A stretch of 64,000 nt of DNA from positions 53,352 through 117,351 of the forward strand of contig SWLE01000275.1 in assembly GCA_004026145.2 (NCBI GenBank), in the 5' to 3' direction. The stretch comes from Takifugu bimaculatus. Its lineage: Eukaryota; Chordata; Actinopteri; Tetraodontiformes; Tetraodontidae. The notes under the pieces are model-generated. The model was not told where the DNA came from. It saw only the letters and a list, made by a program, of their open reading frames with translations, and made no database searches. This document shows positions 31,945-44,259 of the stretch, one piece after another. The translations under genes were made by a program, and so were the position numbers. Every line of letters starts with the position of its first letter. The first letter of the stretch is position 1.

Positions 31945-34216
31945 CCTGAGGAAACATCAGAAATAGTGATGAGACTGTGATGAAGGTAAATAATCTGTAG
32001 AGGTTGTAGTTCAATAATCCCAATTCACTGCATTTTTATCAAACAGGAACATTTCTAATCCATTCTGAATAACAACTGAATCAATAAATCAATGATGTCT
32101 CTGTATCATTTTCATGTTTTCAGAGTTTAAGCTGCTTTTTTTAACTGTTCCCTGCAGTGAGAAAAGAACTGGCACCTTTTCCAGCCCCTCATCCTGCAGC
32201 ACTGAATGTGCTCTAAAGTTCTTTCCAGAGCAAACGTCTCTGCACTTGCAGCAACATGTTGTAGTCATGGATCCGTGAGGAGAACCGGATACAGGAAACG
32301 CCCCCACTTTGATCCCAAAACCCAACTGGTGGCCAACGGTAGTCCGGCAACGACGGGGACGCTGGTCCATCGGGCCCACAACACTGGTTTTCCACAGGCC
32401 AACATGGTGAAAGGACTGTCTTCAGCTCAGCCAATAAATTATCTGGTGCTACATAAACATACTAGTCAGGACTTTTTAACTTCCCTCCTTTGTTCCCCTC
32501 TTCAATTATTTCTATGATCCAAGTCCTCAAAGATCACTGCTCTATTTAAAATAGATGAAAGAAATGACACCCACTCCTGCATTTCTTTCACAGTGGTTCC
32601 ACAACATAGAACAATAAACCACTGTGAGAAAACGTGCAACATGAACCCAAAATCCTGTTGGTGTCCTGTGATCCTGTGTTGATTTATTTAATTATTTTTA
32701 AAGTTTATTGTCTTAAATAATACCAAAATATCCAGCTGTAACCTGGACTGTTGAACAACTCTAATAACTCTAAGAGCTTTTCACCTGTCACAAAATGTCG
32801 TTCTTCCTGCTTCGTCTGAACAGAATACTTTCACTTTTAAAACCTAATCAACAGCTTTATGGCGTATATATTACTACCATTAAAGCATTCTGGGAGGGTT
32901 TAAAGTTCTTTTAGGATCAGTAGCAAAGAGCAGAAACATAAACTAAACTTCACTTAGAAAGACTATTCAACTATAACTAAAGCCAGACTATAAGAATGTT
33001 AAATAAGACCTATTCATTTATAATGTATAATGATGTTTTGTGCTAAAACTAAATATGAAGTCTAGTTGAATCAAATCTTGATTTTATCTCCAAACACAAC
33101 TGTCAGTTCTTTTCAATAATGCTCTTCGTTTACTCACCTTGTCGGTCTTCAGTCTTCCTGCTTAGTCTGAAAGGAATACTTTGAAAAACTGGTTTGTTGG
33201 GTTCCCAGTTTCTGGGACCGTTGTTGCGGGTGTCTACCTGCAGGGGGCGTGGAGGAGCCGCTCATCAGCCACAGTGGCCCCGCAGACACACGCACCTGCG
33301 GTCTCTCTTCAATCTCCCGTTAGATTTAAGGACAGAACTCCCGTCTGCCAGCGGCGGAGGGTTTTCGTCCTCATCGCCAAACCCTGACTTCTGTGGCTTG
33401 ACTATTTTTGAGAGTTTTCCGAGCGGACTTGTTTTGGACTCTCTCGAGGTCTCTCCGCCTCTCTGAGAACGCGGACCGAACTGTTCTTGTTCACTTTAAA
33501 ACAAAGACGCTTTTCGGACACCATTCTCCGCCATTATTCAACCTGGTTAAATAAATAAGATTTATGATGCTTCACAGATTTGAAAGACTTGTAAAAGCAG
33601 CATATTTCTGCAGCCCTGGAGTCCAGGAGGAGCAGCAGAGGTCAGAATGTGTCGGAGCGCGTTTAACTATTGTCTGTAGTTCCACACGTGTCCACCGGGT
33701 GGCGGTAAAGCATCGCATGATATTTCTCCTTTTTGGAACTTCTTCAGCTGCGTTGAGCTTTAAATCTTCACCTGTCGCTCCCTTTAAGCTCTAAACTTTG
33801 CGGTTCTGTGTGTAGTTTGTTGGTTTAAATATTTCTGATGAATTCTGATGACGATGAGTGAAACTGTCAATGACCAATAGAAAGTTCGCCCATTGTTCTA
33901 CTGCGTCACACATTTTCATTATTTATTGTCATGTTTGGGTCTAAACTGGACTAGTTCTGTGAGCTGTTTTGCTTTTTCTGTGGACCAGATGTTCCAGGCA
34001 GGTTCCATCATCGGACACAGACGGAGACAGGTCACGTGACAACAGTCAGCCTTTAGTTCTTTATTACAGGAGGATCTGGTTTATATACAGACACGTATCT
34101 GCAAAATACTAAAAAGTCTATGAACCCAAAGTACTAAAAAGTCTACGTCCACGCACACGCGTGTATTAAGTGTTTATACACACGTGTGCGCGTACGTGCA
34201 CACTGTATATTCATCT
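31945..34216. other. Upstream region of NLR B
   Basis: Collinear with A upstream DNA. One ZNF143/THAP11-like site remains (32885-32897). From about 33183 to 33548 the A sequence is replaced by ~365 bp of unrelated GC-richer DNA with no recognised feature. Homology to A resumes and ends at the BEL LTR. Confidence 0.6.
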
Positions 34217-34671
34217 TATCACTCCCGTCAGAGAAGCACGACCACAGTTCTTTTGACACAGATGATTTATTGGCACGACATCACCGTAAACGCCATCACC
34301 ACCGTCGAACTGTTTAGCACAACACACAATTAAACAGGTTTCACATATACAACACGTACAAACGCAACATAAGAAAAACAGATTACCTCGCTGGCTGCAC
34401 CCCTGAGGGAATGAGTCCACCATGAGCAAAGAAAAACGTCTTAAAAAGAATGTCTTCTGCAACTTCCTCTTCTTGCAGTATTACCTCAAATAAAAGTTCG
34501 TGAAAGGAGTACCACATTAAAGGTCCGTCACTAAACAAAGAACAGAAACCACTTCCGCCTGTATGATGTGTTAAATAAAGGAATTAAATATTCATAAAAA
34601 TAAACAATGTTAAATAAAATATTCTACAGACATAAAATGACAACAGAAATGATATTTATGGCAGTTAAACT
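34217..34671 (-). repeat. BEL 3' LTR
   Basis: 455 bp, differing from 42073-42527 at only two positions by eye (GGCACG/GGAACG and CATCACC/CATCGCC). AT-rich, with minus-strand TTTATT/AATAAA strings. Confidence 0.9.
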
Positions 34672-34754
34672 CCCACCAAATCACAGTTATTGTGATTTCA
34701 ATACACACTTTACGTTTTAACGTAACATTTAACGTAACAGGTGAACTATGACAC

Positions 34755-35501
34755 TTATTCTGCTTCAACCAATACAACAATCTTTTGCACAGGCCGATCA
34801 AGATACACTGACTTAGTAGTACGCTTCCCTTGTTTGTCTAAGGTTGAGTCACTGACGAACAGTTTCACTTTTCTAACCTTTCCATCTGCACTGGGATACA
34901 CTTCTGTCACTCTTGCCAGTTTCCACTGATTTCTTGGAGAACTGTCCTCACAAATGATAACTATGTCATCAACCTTTGTATCTCTCTTATCTGTTTGCCA
35001 GATTTGTCTCTGCTGAAGATTAAGGAGATATTCTTTCCTCCGCCTAACCCAAAACTCATTTGACAGAAACTGCACCTGTTGCCACCTCTTACGCAAATAC
35101 AGATCCTGCTTCACAAATTGACCAGGAGGGGGATACACTATTCTAGACTTCATCATGAGAATGTGGTTGGGAGTCAAAGGTTCGACACTTGTGGGATCAT
35201 TTAAGTGTTCAATTGTTAGAGGTCTGCTGTTTATAACAGCCATCACCTCATACAGAAATGTGCGAAATGAAGCAGTGTCAAGTCTTTTAGCAGATTCATC
35301 CAGGATTGCGGTGAGAACACTTCTGATTGTCCTTATTTGTCTTTCCCATACACCTCCCATACGGCTTGATGATGGGGTGTTCATTAGGAACTCACATCCA
35401 TATCCCTTCATTTGTTCATGGTTCAGATCTTTCATTGCATTCATGAACTCTCTTTTCGCACCTACAAAGTTTGCGCCTTGATCACATCTCAGCTGTCTCA
35501 C
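34755..35501 (-). pseudogene. BEL integrase C-terminal part
   Basis: Encodes the later half of a BEL/Pao integrase: L-R-C-D-Q-G-A-N-F-V-G-A-K (second catalytic Asp), M-G-G-V-W-E-R (catalytic Glu region), then the BEL-typical block L-T-P-N-H-I-L and a C-terminal W-K-L-A-R-V-T-E-V-Y-P-S-A-D-G-K-V-R domain. The zinc-binding domain and first catalytic Asp are missing: the RNase H frame runs directly into this part at ~35500. Confidence 0.9.
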
Positions 35502-36763
35502 ATTCCCACGGATTGCAATGAGTTGAATGCTTCCTCTTGGACCAGTTTAATAATGAAAAGCTCCGCTTCCTGTCTTTCTTCAATGTTTGTGGTTTCATTA
35601 GTCTTAGCTTTGAGACCCTTTCTTTGCTGTACATATCTTTTAAGACAGGCAATGGCTTTCACAGCTCTTCTCCAGTCAGAAAACTTTGATAAACAATCAA
35701 GCAATGTCTTCTCTTCTTTTGCTTTTGTGTTTAGAACCTGAACTTTCCGTAGCTCTGGATCATCATCTTGGATTTCTCCCACCTTGATATTTCCTGCAGG
35801 TAGGTCCTGTTTCCATAGAAATTCTGGGCCAGTGAGCCAATTTGAACTGACAAGCTGATGTGCCATCAGGCCCCTTGAAGCGTGATCTGCCGGGTTATCT
35901 TCAGATTTCACATACTGCCATTGCTCAGCATCAGTGATGGACTTAATTCTTTGGATTCTGTTTGCGACAAACACTTGAAACCTTTTGGCATCATTGTTTA
36001 TATATCCAAGAACGACCTTGGAGTCTGTCCAGAAATATTCTTGAAGACCATCTATATCAAGCTCATTTCTGAGCATGACACTCATCTTTGCTGCTACCAC
36101 CGCTGCAGACAGCCCAAGGCGCGGTATAGTAGTTACTTTGGTGGGAGCAACACGCGCTTTCGCCATCACTAGCGAGCAATGAACCTCTCCATCAGCACTA
36201 ACTGCTCTGAGATAACTACACTCACCATAACCTTTGACACTGGCGTCGGAAAAGTGATGGAGTTCGTACTTCTCAACATCTGTGAACCTTTCTGGAATGT
36301 AACATCTCCTAATTTTTACCCTAGATAAATTCTGAAGATCTTGTAGCCATAACTCCCACTGTGATCTGAGCTCTTCAGGGAGTGGCTCATCCCAGTCAAC
36401 TTTGTCTCGACACATTTGTTGTAAAAGCAGTTTTCCACGGAGGATGAATGGTGCAACAAACCCTAATGGGTCATAGATGGAAGCTACAGTGGATAACACG
36501 CCTCTTCTGGTCAGTGGGCGTTCCTTGACAGTAACTCTGAACTGAAAATCATCAGAGAAGACGCACCACTGCACGCCGAGTGCACGTTCCATCAGTGGCT
36601 CTCCCAAAGCCATATCCAGGTTTTTCACGCTTTCTGCACACTCTTCCTTGGGTATCGACTTTAACACTTTGTCACTGTTGGAGATGAACTTGTGTAGCCT
36701 CAACTTGCCTACACTGCAAAGCTTCCTAGCTTCTTCGACAAGCTGGATAGCCTCACACATCAC
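35498..36763 (-). pseudogene. BEL reverse transcriptase C-terminus and RNase H
   Basis: A 421-codon frame: the RT thumb/connection region with S-I-Y-D-P-L-G-F-V-A-P, then an RNase H with H-H-F-S-D-A-S, T-I-P-R-L-G-L-S-A, F-W-T-D-S-K-V-V-L-G-Y-I and N-P-A-D-H-A-S-R-G, all BEL/Pao landmarks. It ends at a stop created where upstream integrase sequence has been deleted. Confidence 0.92.
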
Positions 36764-37547
36764 ACTAACAAGCCCACACTAACAAGCCCATCATCCACAT
36801 AAAAATTCTGCTGAAACAAATTTCACAGTGTCTTGACTAACCTGGTCTTGACCTTCAAGAGCTATGTGTTTTAGACCAAAATTGGCACACCCAGGTGAAG
36901 AGGCTGCCCCAAAGAGATGAACTCTCATCCGAAAAACTGATGGTGGAGACTCAAGATCACCATTCTCCCACCATAAGAACCTCAAGTAGTCTTGGTCCTC
37001 AGGTCTCACATGGAACTGATGAAACAATCGTTCCACATCGCAAATAACAGCAACAGGGCCCTTACGGAATCTGCAAAGGACACCCACCAGGCTGTTTGTT
37101 AGATCTGGTCCAGTAAGGTGATCGTTCAATGATGTGTCCTGGAACCTCGCTGAGCAATCGAAGACTACACGAATTTTCCCAGGCTTTTGAGGGTGGTATA
37201 CCCCATGGTGGGGAATATACCAGGCTGGATGATTGTTGAGTTCTTCTTCTGGGACCTTTTCTGCATCACCACATGTGATGATGTCTTGCATGAAGTTAAT
37301 GTAATCCATGCAGTATTGTTTGTCTCTCTTGAGCTTTCGTTCTAGACACTTCAAACGATGAACAGCACATGGCATGTTATTGGGTAAGTCTGGCTTGTCT
37401 TGTTTAAAGGGTAAGGGCATTTCATAATGACCATCCGGTTTATGTTTGATTCCATCTTTCAGCTTGTTCAAGAACTGGAGATCTTCCTGAGAGAAGACTG
37501 CTTCTTCTCCCACTCGCTCACTGAAGTCTGATTCCAGCACTTTGATT
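36764..37547 (-). pseudogene. BEL reverse transcriptase N-terminal part
   Basis: Carries W-Y-I-P-H-H-G-V, K-I-R-V-V-F-D-C-S-A, D-L-T-N-S-L-V-G-V-L and V-E-R-L-F-H-Q-F-H-V, the fingers and palm of BEL reverse transcriptases. The catalytic Y-V-D-D box is encoded near 36795-36810, but in a different frame from the upstream part. Next to it a ~14-bp tandem duplication (36766-36793) adds another disruption. The frame begins at the pogo insertion on the right. Confidence 0.88.
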
Positions 37548-37548
37548 A

Positions 37549-38940
37549 CCGTATTTTCACGACTATAAGGCGCACCTAAAAGCCTAGAATTTTCTAAAAA
37601 ATCTACGGTGCGCCTTTTAACCCGGAGCGCCTTTTGTATGGATTACGGTAATATTGGTTAATCGCGGCTACCGTAGTCAGTAGGCGTGTCCGAGGTAACA
37701 GCAGTAAATTCAGTCCCAAACCATTTCTATCTGTAAAGACCCCAAAATGGCTCCTTGCAAGAGACGCGCTTACGACGCAGAGTTCAAACTGAAGGCTATC
37801 AGTCACGCAGTCGAACACGGAAATATAGCAGCGGCAAGAGAATTTAACGTGAACGAATCAATGGTGCGGAAGTGGAGGAAGCAACAAGACGACCTGCGCC
37901 AGGTAAAGAAGACTCAACGGAGCTTCCGAGGAAACAAAGCAAGAAGTGGATTAACGAAAGAACTCCAGCCGCTAAATATTGGTGTCAACAGGGCATTCAA
38001 AGCTAGACTGTGAACTGCGTGGGAGCGGTGGATGACGAACGGCGAACACACGTTCACCAAGACGGGGAGACGGCGCCGAGCGTCATACGTCACTATCTGC
38101 CAGTGGATCGTAAATGCCTGGGCATCGACCGTGGTCCGAGCTTTCAGGAAGGCAGGGATTGTCACTGAAATGCCAGACACCACCGACACCACCGACACCG
38201 ACCCTGATGACGACTTTGACGAGACGGAGCCGGCCATGTTGGACGCCGTATTCGCACAATTGTTCAATTCGGACACCGAAGAAGAAGAATTCGAGGGATT
38301 CCTGGATGAGGAATGAACTGATAAAGTGAGCTTTACGTGTTTCTTTTGTGTGTTTACAACTTAACAAGGCTGGTCATACTGTGAATATGGACATTACCGT
38401 TTGAACAACGTTGTTATATTGCTATTGTTATATTGCTATCACTTTGCACTACTTCGAGAGTTCGAGTTACCGTACATTGTGTTTGCACTAACGTTTGATT
38501 TACCGCAACGGTACTACGTGATAAAAATGTTGCACTAAATCGAAGATTTATTAAACTCCACTATCCACTTGTGATAAAAATGTTGCACTGCCTGTTATAA
38601 CTCGCTGTTATTAAACGAACTGTGTTACGCGAAAACACTACGTCACTCGGGAAAAATAATAAAACAGCTGTTTATTCATTTTGGGAGTGAATGGAGTTGT
38701 GAGAACGCCGGTTTGTATTCTATTAATAAAGTTTGACTGACTTATCTGACTGTTTTATTGACATTCCTTTTAGCGCAGCTCGATCGAGTGAATGCGTCAT
38801 GAAACCACAGGCACTACGGAGTTTCTATGCTATGCGCCTTATAACACGGTGCGCCCTGTGTATGAAAATATTTCTAAAATATGTCGTTAATTGAAGGTGC
38901 GCCCTATAATACGGTGCGCCTTGTGGTCGTGAAAATACGG
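37549..38940 (+). mobile_element. pogo-like DNA transposon, internally deleted
   Basis: 1392 bp flanked by TA on both sides (37547-37548, 38941-38942). Terminal inverted repeats of ~28 bp begin CCGTATTTTCACGAC and match at about 25 positions. It is inserted in the BEL pol region. It encodes the two ends of a pogo-type transposase but lacks the DDE catalytic middle, so it could only be mobilised in trans. Confidence 0.88.
37747..38316 (+). pseudogene. pogo-type transposase remnant
   Basis: The N-terminal helix-turn-helix (A-Y-D-A-E-F-K-L-K-A-I ... A-A-A-R-E-F-N-V-N-E-S-M-V-R-K-W-R) is the Psq-like DNA-binding domain of pogo/Tigger transposases. After K-A-R-S-G-L-T-K-E the frame passes directly to the far C-terminal block (L-Q-P-L-N-I-G-V-N-R-A-F-K-A), a TGA at 38011-38013 interrupts, and an acidic tail D-T-E-E-E-E-F-E-G-F follows. 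Roughly the whole catalytic DDE core is deleted. Confidence 0.88.
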
Positions 38941-40758
38941 TACATCATCTGGAGTAACCACTTCTTTGATGCGAGTGTTACAAACATAGTGAACTTCACT
39001 CTTGAGCTTGACTGTTGGTTTGTGTGCTGGTATTACCTGCCTTACAATGATGCGGTGACTTACACCAATTGCATCAATCTCATTTTCTTTTTGTTCACCA
39101 TAACTCACTATGCTCCAACCTAAATCAGTTCTCTGAGCAAATGGTTGGTTCTCTTCCCCAATTACAACTTCTCTGGGCATCAGAGCTTGTGGGCAGTTGT
39201 AACCGATCAGTAGGCCAATCTCGCATTCCATTAGTGGAGCAATGTGCTCTGCAAGATGCATCAGGTGAGGCCATGCCTTGGCAGTCTCTGGTGTTGGAAT
39301 GTGTGAGCGATTAGCAGGAATGAATTCACGAGTGTAAGTTGTTGGCACTGTGATTTTCTTAGAGGAGAATAGCCCTCTTATTTGTAGGTCTTTCAGTCTT
39401 TTACAGGCGACTACTGTTTTCTTTGATGTCATAGTAGAGAGTTTCAGTTTAACTTGCTCTGAATTCACATCTAGAACGACTGCTACATCCTCAAGAATGA
39501 ATGACGAGTCACTTTGTGAATCAAGCAGTGCATAGACGAGAACTTCCTTGCTTGAATCACTTGAGGTTGATACATAAACAGGTATAATTGTTGAAGTCTG
39601 AGTATTATTACTGTCTTGTACAACTCTGTTAGATGTGATTTCTTTGGTTACACTTTGTGCTTCAGAATTTTCTTTCTTTGATTCTTGTTTTAAGCGATCT
39701 TCATGAAGACATGTAGGGTGACGTTTTGAGCAGATGTCACACACCATTCGCTTACTGCAGCTCTTGGATTGATGGCCATGACTTAAGCATCCAAAACACA
39801 ATTTCTCGACTGGAATAAACTTTACTCTGTCAGCAACAGGCCTTTCAATGAATCTTCTGCACTTATATAAGCTGTGTCCTGTTTTCTGACAAAACACACA
39901 TGTGACTATGCTCTTCTCACTAGTGTTAGTTGTGAGGATCTTTGCACCAACAGTTCTATTCTTGAAAACAACTGTGGTTTGGTTCTTAACTTTTAGTCTT
40001 TCAGATTCACTCTGCTGTAAAGCATGGTAAGAGGTTATAGGGTTACATGCGATGCTAGCTTCCATGCTTAGGAAAGTCACAAAATAATCAAAGCTTGGGA
40101 ACCTTCTGTGTTCCAGCTGATACTGAGTCGCTTTCCGATTCCATCTGGTACTTAGCCAGTCAGGTAGCTTGGCAGTAAGTTTCTGATTCTCAATTCCATC
40201 TTTAAGAACATTTAAATTCTCATTATGGGTCATGGCAGATTTACAGCTACGTAAAAAATCCACAAACTTTCTCAGTTCAGCACTCTCCTTTGGGCCTATT
40301 TTTGACCAAGCATGTAGTTTGTCTCGGAGGGCTTTAGCAATTACAAAGGGCTCACCATATCGTTCATTAAGCAAGTCCCATGCTGCGTGATACGAGTCTT
40401 CTGAATCAGTCAAAAAATATCCTTCTAAAGCCTCTTTAGCAGCTCCTCCTACATATTTCTGAAGGAAGAAGATTTTTTCTGCTGCTGGAATATTTTTCCT
40501 CTCAATCAGTGTATGGAAGGATGACTTCCAGTGGTTAAACTTGAGTGGATCACCGCTAAAGATGATAGGCTCTGGGATAGGTAGCCTATTTGCTGATATG
40601 GCCTCAGCCAAAACTTTGACAAGCTCTCCTGAATTATCTTGAACAACATGTCTTGGAGCTGAATCACTTTGTGTGTGTTGATACACAGGATTCATCTGAT
40701 TGGTTGCTTGCATATCTGTAGATAGTTTGTGTGTTGTGTAGCATCTCACCTTCATCAT
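38887..40758 (-). pseudogene. BEL Gag C-terminal part and aspartic protease
   Basis: A 623-codon frame. A DUF1759-type capsid region (F-S-G-D-P-L-K-F-N-H-W-K-S-S-F) is followed by CCHC-like knuckles (C-V-F-C-Q-K-T-G-H-S-L-Y-K-C; C-F-G-C-L-S-H-G-H-Q-S-K-S-C). A Pao-type aspartic protease follows, with active-site region A-L-L-D-S-Q-S-D-S-S-F and the V-I-G-E-E-N-Q-P-F-A-Q-R-T-D-L-G-W-S block. Its last codons belong to the pogo element. The true frame enters the insertion at the TA. It overlaps the upstream gag frame by 95 bp in another frame. Confidence 0.9.
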
Positions 40759-41611
40759 AAACTTGAAGCTTTGCTCTGGCTGAGTTCAGTCTTTTCAGCT
40801 CCTCCAAACGCTCAAGTTCTCTTTTTAAGTCTTTGACTGACCTTTTTCTTGCTGCACTTTCTTCTTCTTGTTGCTTTAAAAGTGCAGCTTCTTTTCTCTC
40901 TCTTTCTATTTTGCGTTCAGTTTCTTCCTTTTCTGCTTGTAGACGGCGAGATACTGCAGCTGCTTCTTGGTCTGCAGCTATCAGCTTGTCCTCGACCTCA
41001 AGTCTTTGCAGTTTCTCTTGGTGACCCTCTTGTTCAGCCATAATCTTCAGTACAGCTTGTGTGGCTGCATATTCTGCTGCAGCTTCTTGTCTTTTGGCTG
41101 AGGATACATTAGAGACAACAGAATTAGCTTTAGAATACTTAGAGGCTGAATGTGAGCCGCTTGATACAGACGACGCAAATACAGAACCAGCATCAGGCCA
41201 AACAATCTTCTCTGCTGTTCCTTGCATTTGAAATTGGGCATTCTGAACCACAATCCCTGTGACAGATACACACTTATCCATCTTGCGGCGCATTTCATGT
41301 TCTGGGCCGTCAATCCTCCGATATTCATCATAAACAATATTCAGCTCTGACAACTCCCTTTGAACAGTGCTGATATGTTCTTCTAGAATGTTGCTAGGGT
41401 CCTCTTTTATTACAGACCTTTTAGCAACCTTGCTGAGAGCTTTCCAGCGGTCATAAATGCTGTCAAAGCGTAGAAGTAGCCCTTTAGTCTTTTCCTTGTG
41501 AAATTCTTTTCCTTTTTCTGTTAATGTGCGGTCTCTTTCACTTCTACGAGGCTCTTCAAACTGGACTACTTGTGCATCATCAGGCTCATCTATCTGCTCT
41601 GGTTCTGCCAT
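40664..41611 (-). CDS. BEL Gag N-terminal coiled-coil protein
   Basis: A 315-codon frame from the ATG at 41609-41611: acidic start, a helical region, a serine-rich middle and a long charged coiled coil (residues ~170-290), as in the N terminus of fish BEL/Pao Gag. It ends after the frame has shifted relative to 38887-40758. Either a programmed shift or, more likely given the other damage, a mutation separates them. Confidence 0.78.
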   Translation of the reverse strand: MAEPEQIDEPDDAQVVQFEEPRRSERDRTLTEKGKEFHKEKTKGLLLRFDSIYDRWKALSKVAKRSVIKEDPSNILEEHISTVQRELSELNIVYDEYRRIDGPEHEMRRKMDKCVSVTGIVVQNAQFQMQGTAEKIVWPDAGSVFASSVSSGSHSASKYSKANSVVSNVSSAKRQEAAAEYAATQAVLKIMAEQEGHQEKLQRLEVEDKLIAADQEAAAVSRRLQAEKEETERKIERERKEAALLKQQEEESAARKRSVKDLKRELERLEELKRLNSARAKLQVYDEGEMLHNTQTIYRYASNQSDESCVSTHTK

Positions 41612-42072
41612 TTGAAGGCTACTTCAGAGTGACAGTTTTTACTTTTGACAAATGAATTACTTAGAAATTAACTATATGTCATTAGCTTGTCTGACATAAG
41701 CAGTTTAGCCCTAAACATGTTCTTGAGGCACTCAGGTCAATAAACTTAAAGATAATTTTGCTTCTAATTAACCCTTAAAGCAAGCATTAAAAGACTAAAC
41801 TTAAATGCTCATGAATTATTTCAAACGACATTAATTGCTCATTAAACTTATGACCACTGTCACTAAACTTCACAGTCCCTTGTGGTTTTCCAGACTTGTG
41901 TCCCTTTTCAGAGCATTTTAACTTGTGTGTCTGAGTTGTGGACGTTCATGGAGAACCGTTGAACATGTGTCTTCTTGTTAAACATCGGCTTATCTGCTTT
42001 TCCTTCTTGACGAGCCGTCTGCGCCTCCTTGCTGGGCCCGAGCAGGTCCCTCGAAGCAGACTCGAGTTCGAC
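41612..42072. other. BEL leader
   Basis: Non-coding DNA between LTR and gag start. The bases next to the LTR (minus strand GTCGAACTCGAGTCTGC) occupy the primer-site position, but I cannot match a tRNA. Confidence 0.6.
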
Positions 42073-42527
42073 TATCACTCCCGTCAGAGAAGCACGACCA
42101 CAGTTCTTTTGACACAGATGATTTATTGGAACGACATCGCCGTAAACGCCATCACCACCGTCGAACTGTTTAGCACAACACACAATTAAACAGGTTTCAC
42201 ATATACAACACGTACAAACGCAACATAAGAAAAACAGATTACCTCGCTGGCTGCACCCCTGAGGGAATGAGTCCACCATGAGCAAAGAAAAACGTCTTAA
42301 AAAGAATGTCTTCTGCAACTTCCTCTTCTTGCAGTATTACCTCAAATAAAAGTTCGTGAAAGGAGTACCACATTAAAGGTCCGTCACTAAACAAAGAACA
42401 GAAACCACTTCCGCCTGTATGATGTGTTAAATAAAGGAATTAAATATTCATAAAAATAAACAATGTTAAATAAAATATTCTACAGACATAAAATGACAAC
42501 AGAAATGATATTTATGGCAGTTAAACT
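42073..42527 (-). repeat. BEL 5' LTR
   Basis: 455-bp partner of 34217-34671 with two differences. Its outer edge runs into 5S spacer sequence. Confidence 0.9.
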
Positions 42528-42961
42528 AATTTTTCAAACAAATATCTTCTATTTGATAATGCCCAAAGCTGGATTCGAACTCTCCCTCTGGGGTCTTCAG
42601 GAGGTTTCAATCAGGTTGTCTGTTACAGCAATTGTCAACTGGCCCGCACCGGCCCTGGATCGATTCCCGGCCATGGCACATTGCTTTTAAGTTGATTTCA
42701 TTTATCGGAGTTGAATCTTGTTTGATTTTTTTGAAGGCGTTTCACCTCTCATCCAAGAGCCGTTCTAGGCAGATTTGATGCTATGACGCTCATAGGCTAT
42801 ATAGCCTTTTCTTTTTGGGGGGAATGGATTGGAGGCTGCTCCAACATTGAGGTTTGGACTGTGACAAAGCTAAATGGACAACCTCCACCAGAATAAATGT
42901 TTCAAGAAAATAAGGTTGAGTTGTATTAACTTCAAAAGGCCATTTTCTTGCACCTGCTCTC

Positions 42962-43080
42962 GCTTACGGCCATACCACCCTGAGAACGCCCGATCTCGTC
43001 CGATCTCGGAAGCTAAGCAGGGTCGGGCCTGGTTAGTACTTGGATGGGAGACCGCCTGGGAATACCAGGTGCTGTAAGCT
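42962..43080 (+). rRNA. 5S ribosomal RNA
   Basis: A 119-bp gene identical by eye to 22882-23000, with T-run terminator following. Internal control region intact. Confidence 0.97.
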
Positions 43081-43233
43081 TTTTGTACTCTTCCACTGGG
43101 TCAGCAGAGGCCGCCAGTGTTCCTGATAATTATCCAGCCAGATGTAATTCACTTCTTAAGTACTTCTAACATTGAGATTTAATGTTGCACTATTGTACAT
43201 CGTTTGAGATTTAATATTTTATGAGTGTGTGTG

Positions 43234-43265
<32 letters not shown>

Positions 43266-44140
43266 TGCGTCTGTGCGTGCGTGCGTGTGTGTGTTTGTGT
43301 TTAAATAAAATTGAATTTCCCACTTTGGTCCACACTATTGTCAATATTTCTGTCTTCAAAAAAAGCCAACTCAAGGCGGCAGATTCCTGAATTGAAAACA
43401 ATATCTAAAGAACTCAAGTATCATACTAACAACACTAATATTCCATCTGTCAATCCCCAACTGAATTAACTCCACACCTATCTCATCAGATTATTTGTAA
43501 CAGAATAAGCAGATAACGTAGCATTTCCCTGTTCATATCTGCTACTTGCAATTTAGAATTTGTCAATAAAACTATGCTATGACACAAACTACAGTTTAAT
43601 AGATGGCTGTGCTCCTAAAACGAGCAGCATTTGTGGCTCATAAACCTCACAGACACTGCTATGCACTTTAAACATTTTTATGATCGTGAATTTTTCAATC
43701 AAACATCTTCTCTTTGATAATGCCCAAAGCTGGATTCGAACTCTCCCTCTGGGGTCTTCAGGAGGTTTCAATCAGGTTGTCTGTTACAGCAATTGTCAAC
43801 TGGCCCGCACCGGCCCGGGATCGATTCCCGGCCATGGCACCGATTCCCGGCCTTGGCACATTGCTTTTAAGTTGATTTCATTTATCAGAGTTGAATCTTG
43901 TTTGATTTTTTTGAAGGCGTTTCACCTCTCATCCAAGAGCCGTTGTAGGCAGATTTGATGATATGACGCTCATAGGCTATATAGCCTTTTCTTTTTGGGG
44001 GGAATGGATTGGAGGCTGCTCCAACATTGAGGTTTGGACCGTGACAAAGCAAAATGGACAACCTCCACCAGAATAAATGTTTCAAGAAAATAAGTTTGAG
44101 TGCATTAACTTCAAAAGGCCATTTTCTTGCACCTGCTCTC

Positions 44141-44259
44141 GCTTACGGCCATACCACCCTGAGAACGCCCGATCTCGTCCGATCTCGGAAGCTAAGCAGG
44201 GTCGGGCCTGGTTAGTACTTGGATGGGAGACCGCCTGGGAATACCAGGTGCTGTAAGCT
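44141..44259 (+). rRNA. 5S ribosomal RNA
   Basis: A 119-bp gene identical by eye to the other complete copies, followed by TTTTT-type terminator bases. Confidence 0.97.

Larger units (their letters stand above)
34217..42527 (-). mobile_element. BEL/Pao LTR retrotransposon, defective
   Basis: A full-length-looking element with two 455-bp direct repeats and, between them on the minus strand, gag-like coiled coil, DUF1759-type gag with zinc knuckles, aspartic protease, reverse transcriptase, RNase H and the C-terminal part of integrase: the BEL/Pao order. It is inactivated by a pogo-like insertion, frameshifts and an integrase deletion. Its left flank is NLR B DNA and its right flank 5S spacer, with no matching target duplication. 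Confidence 0.9.
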
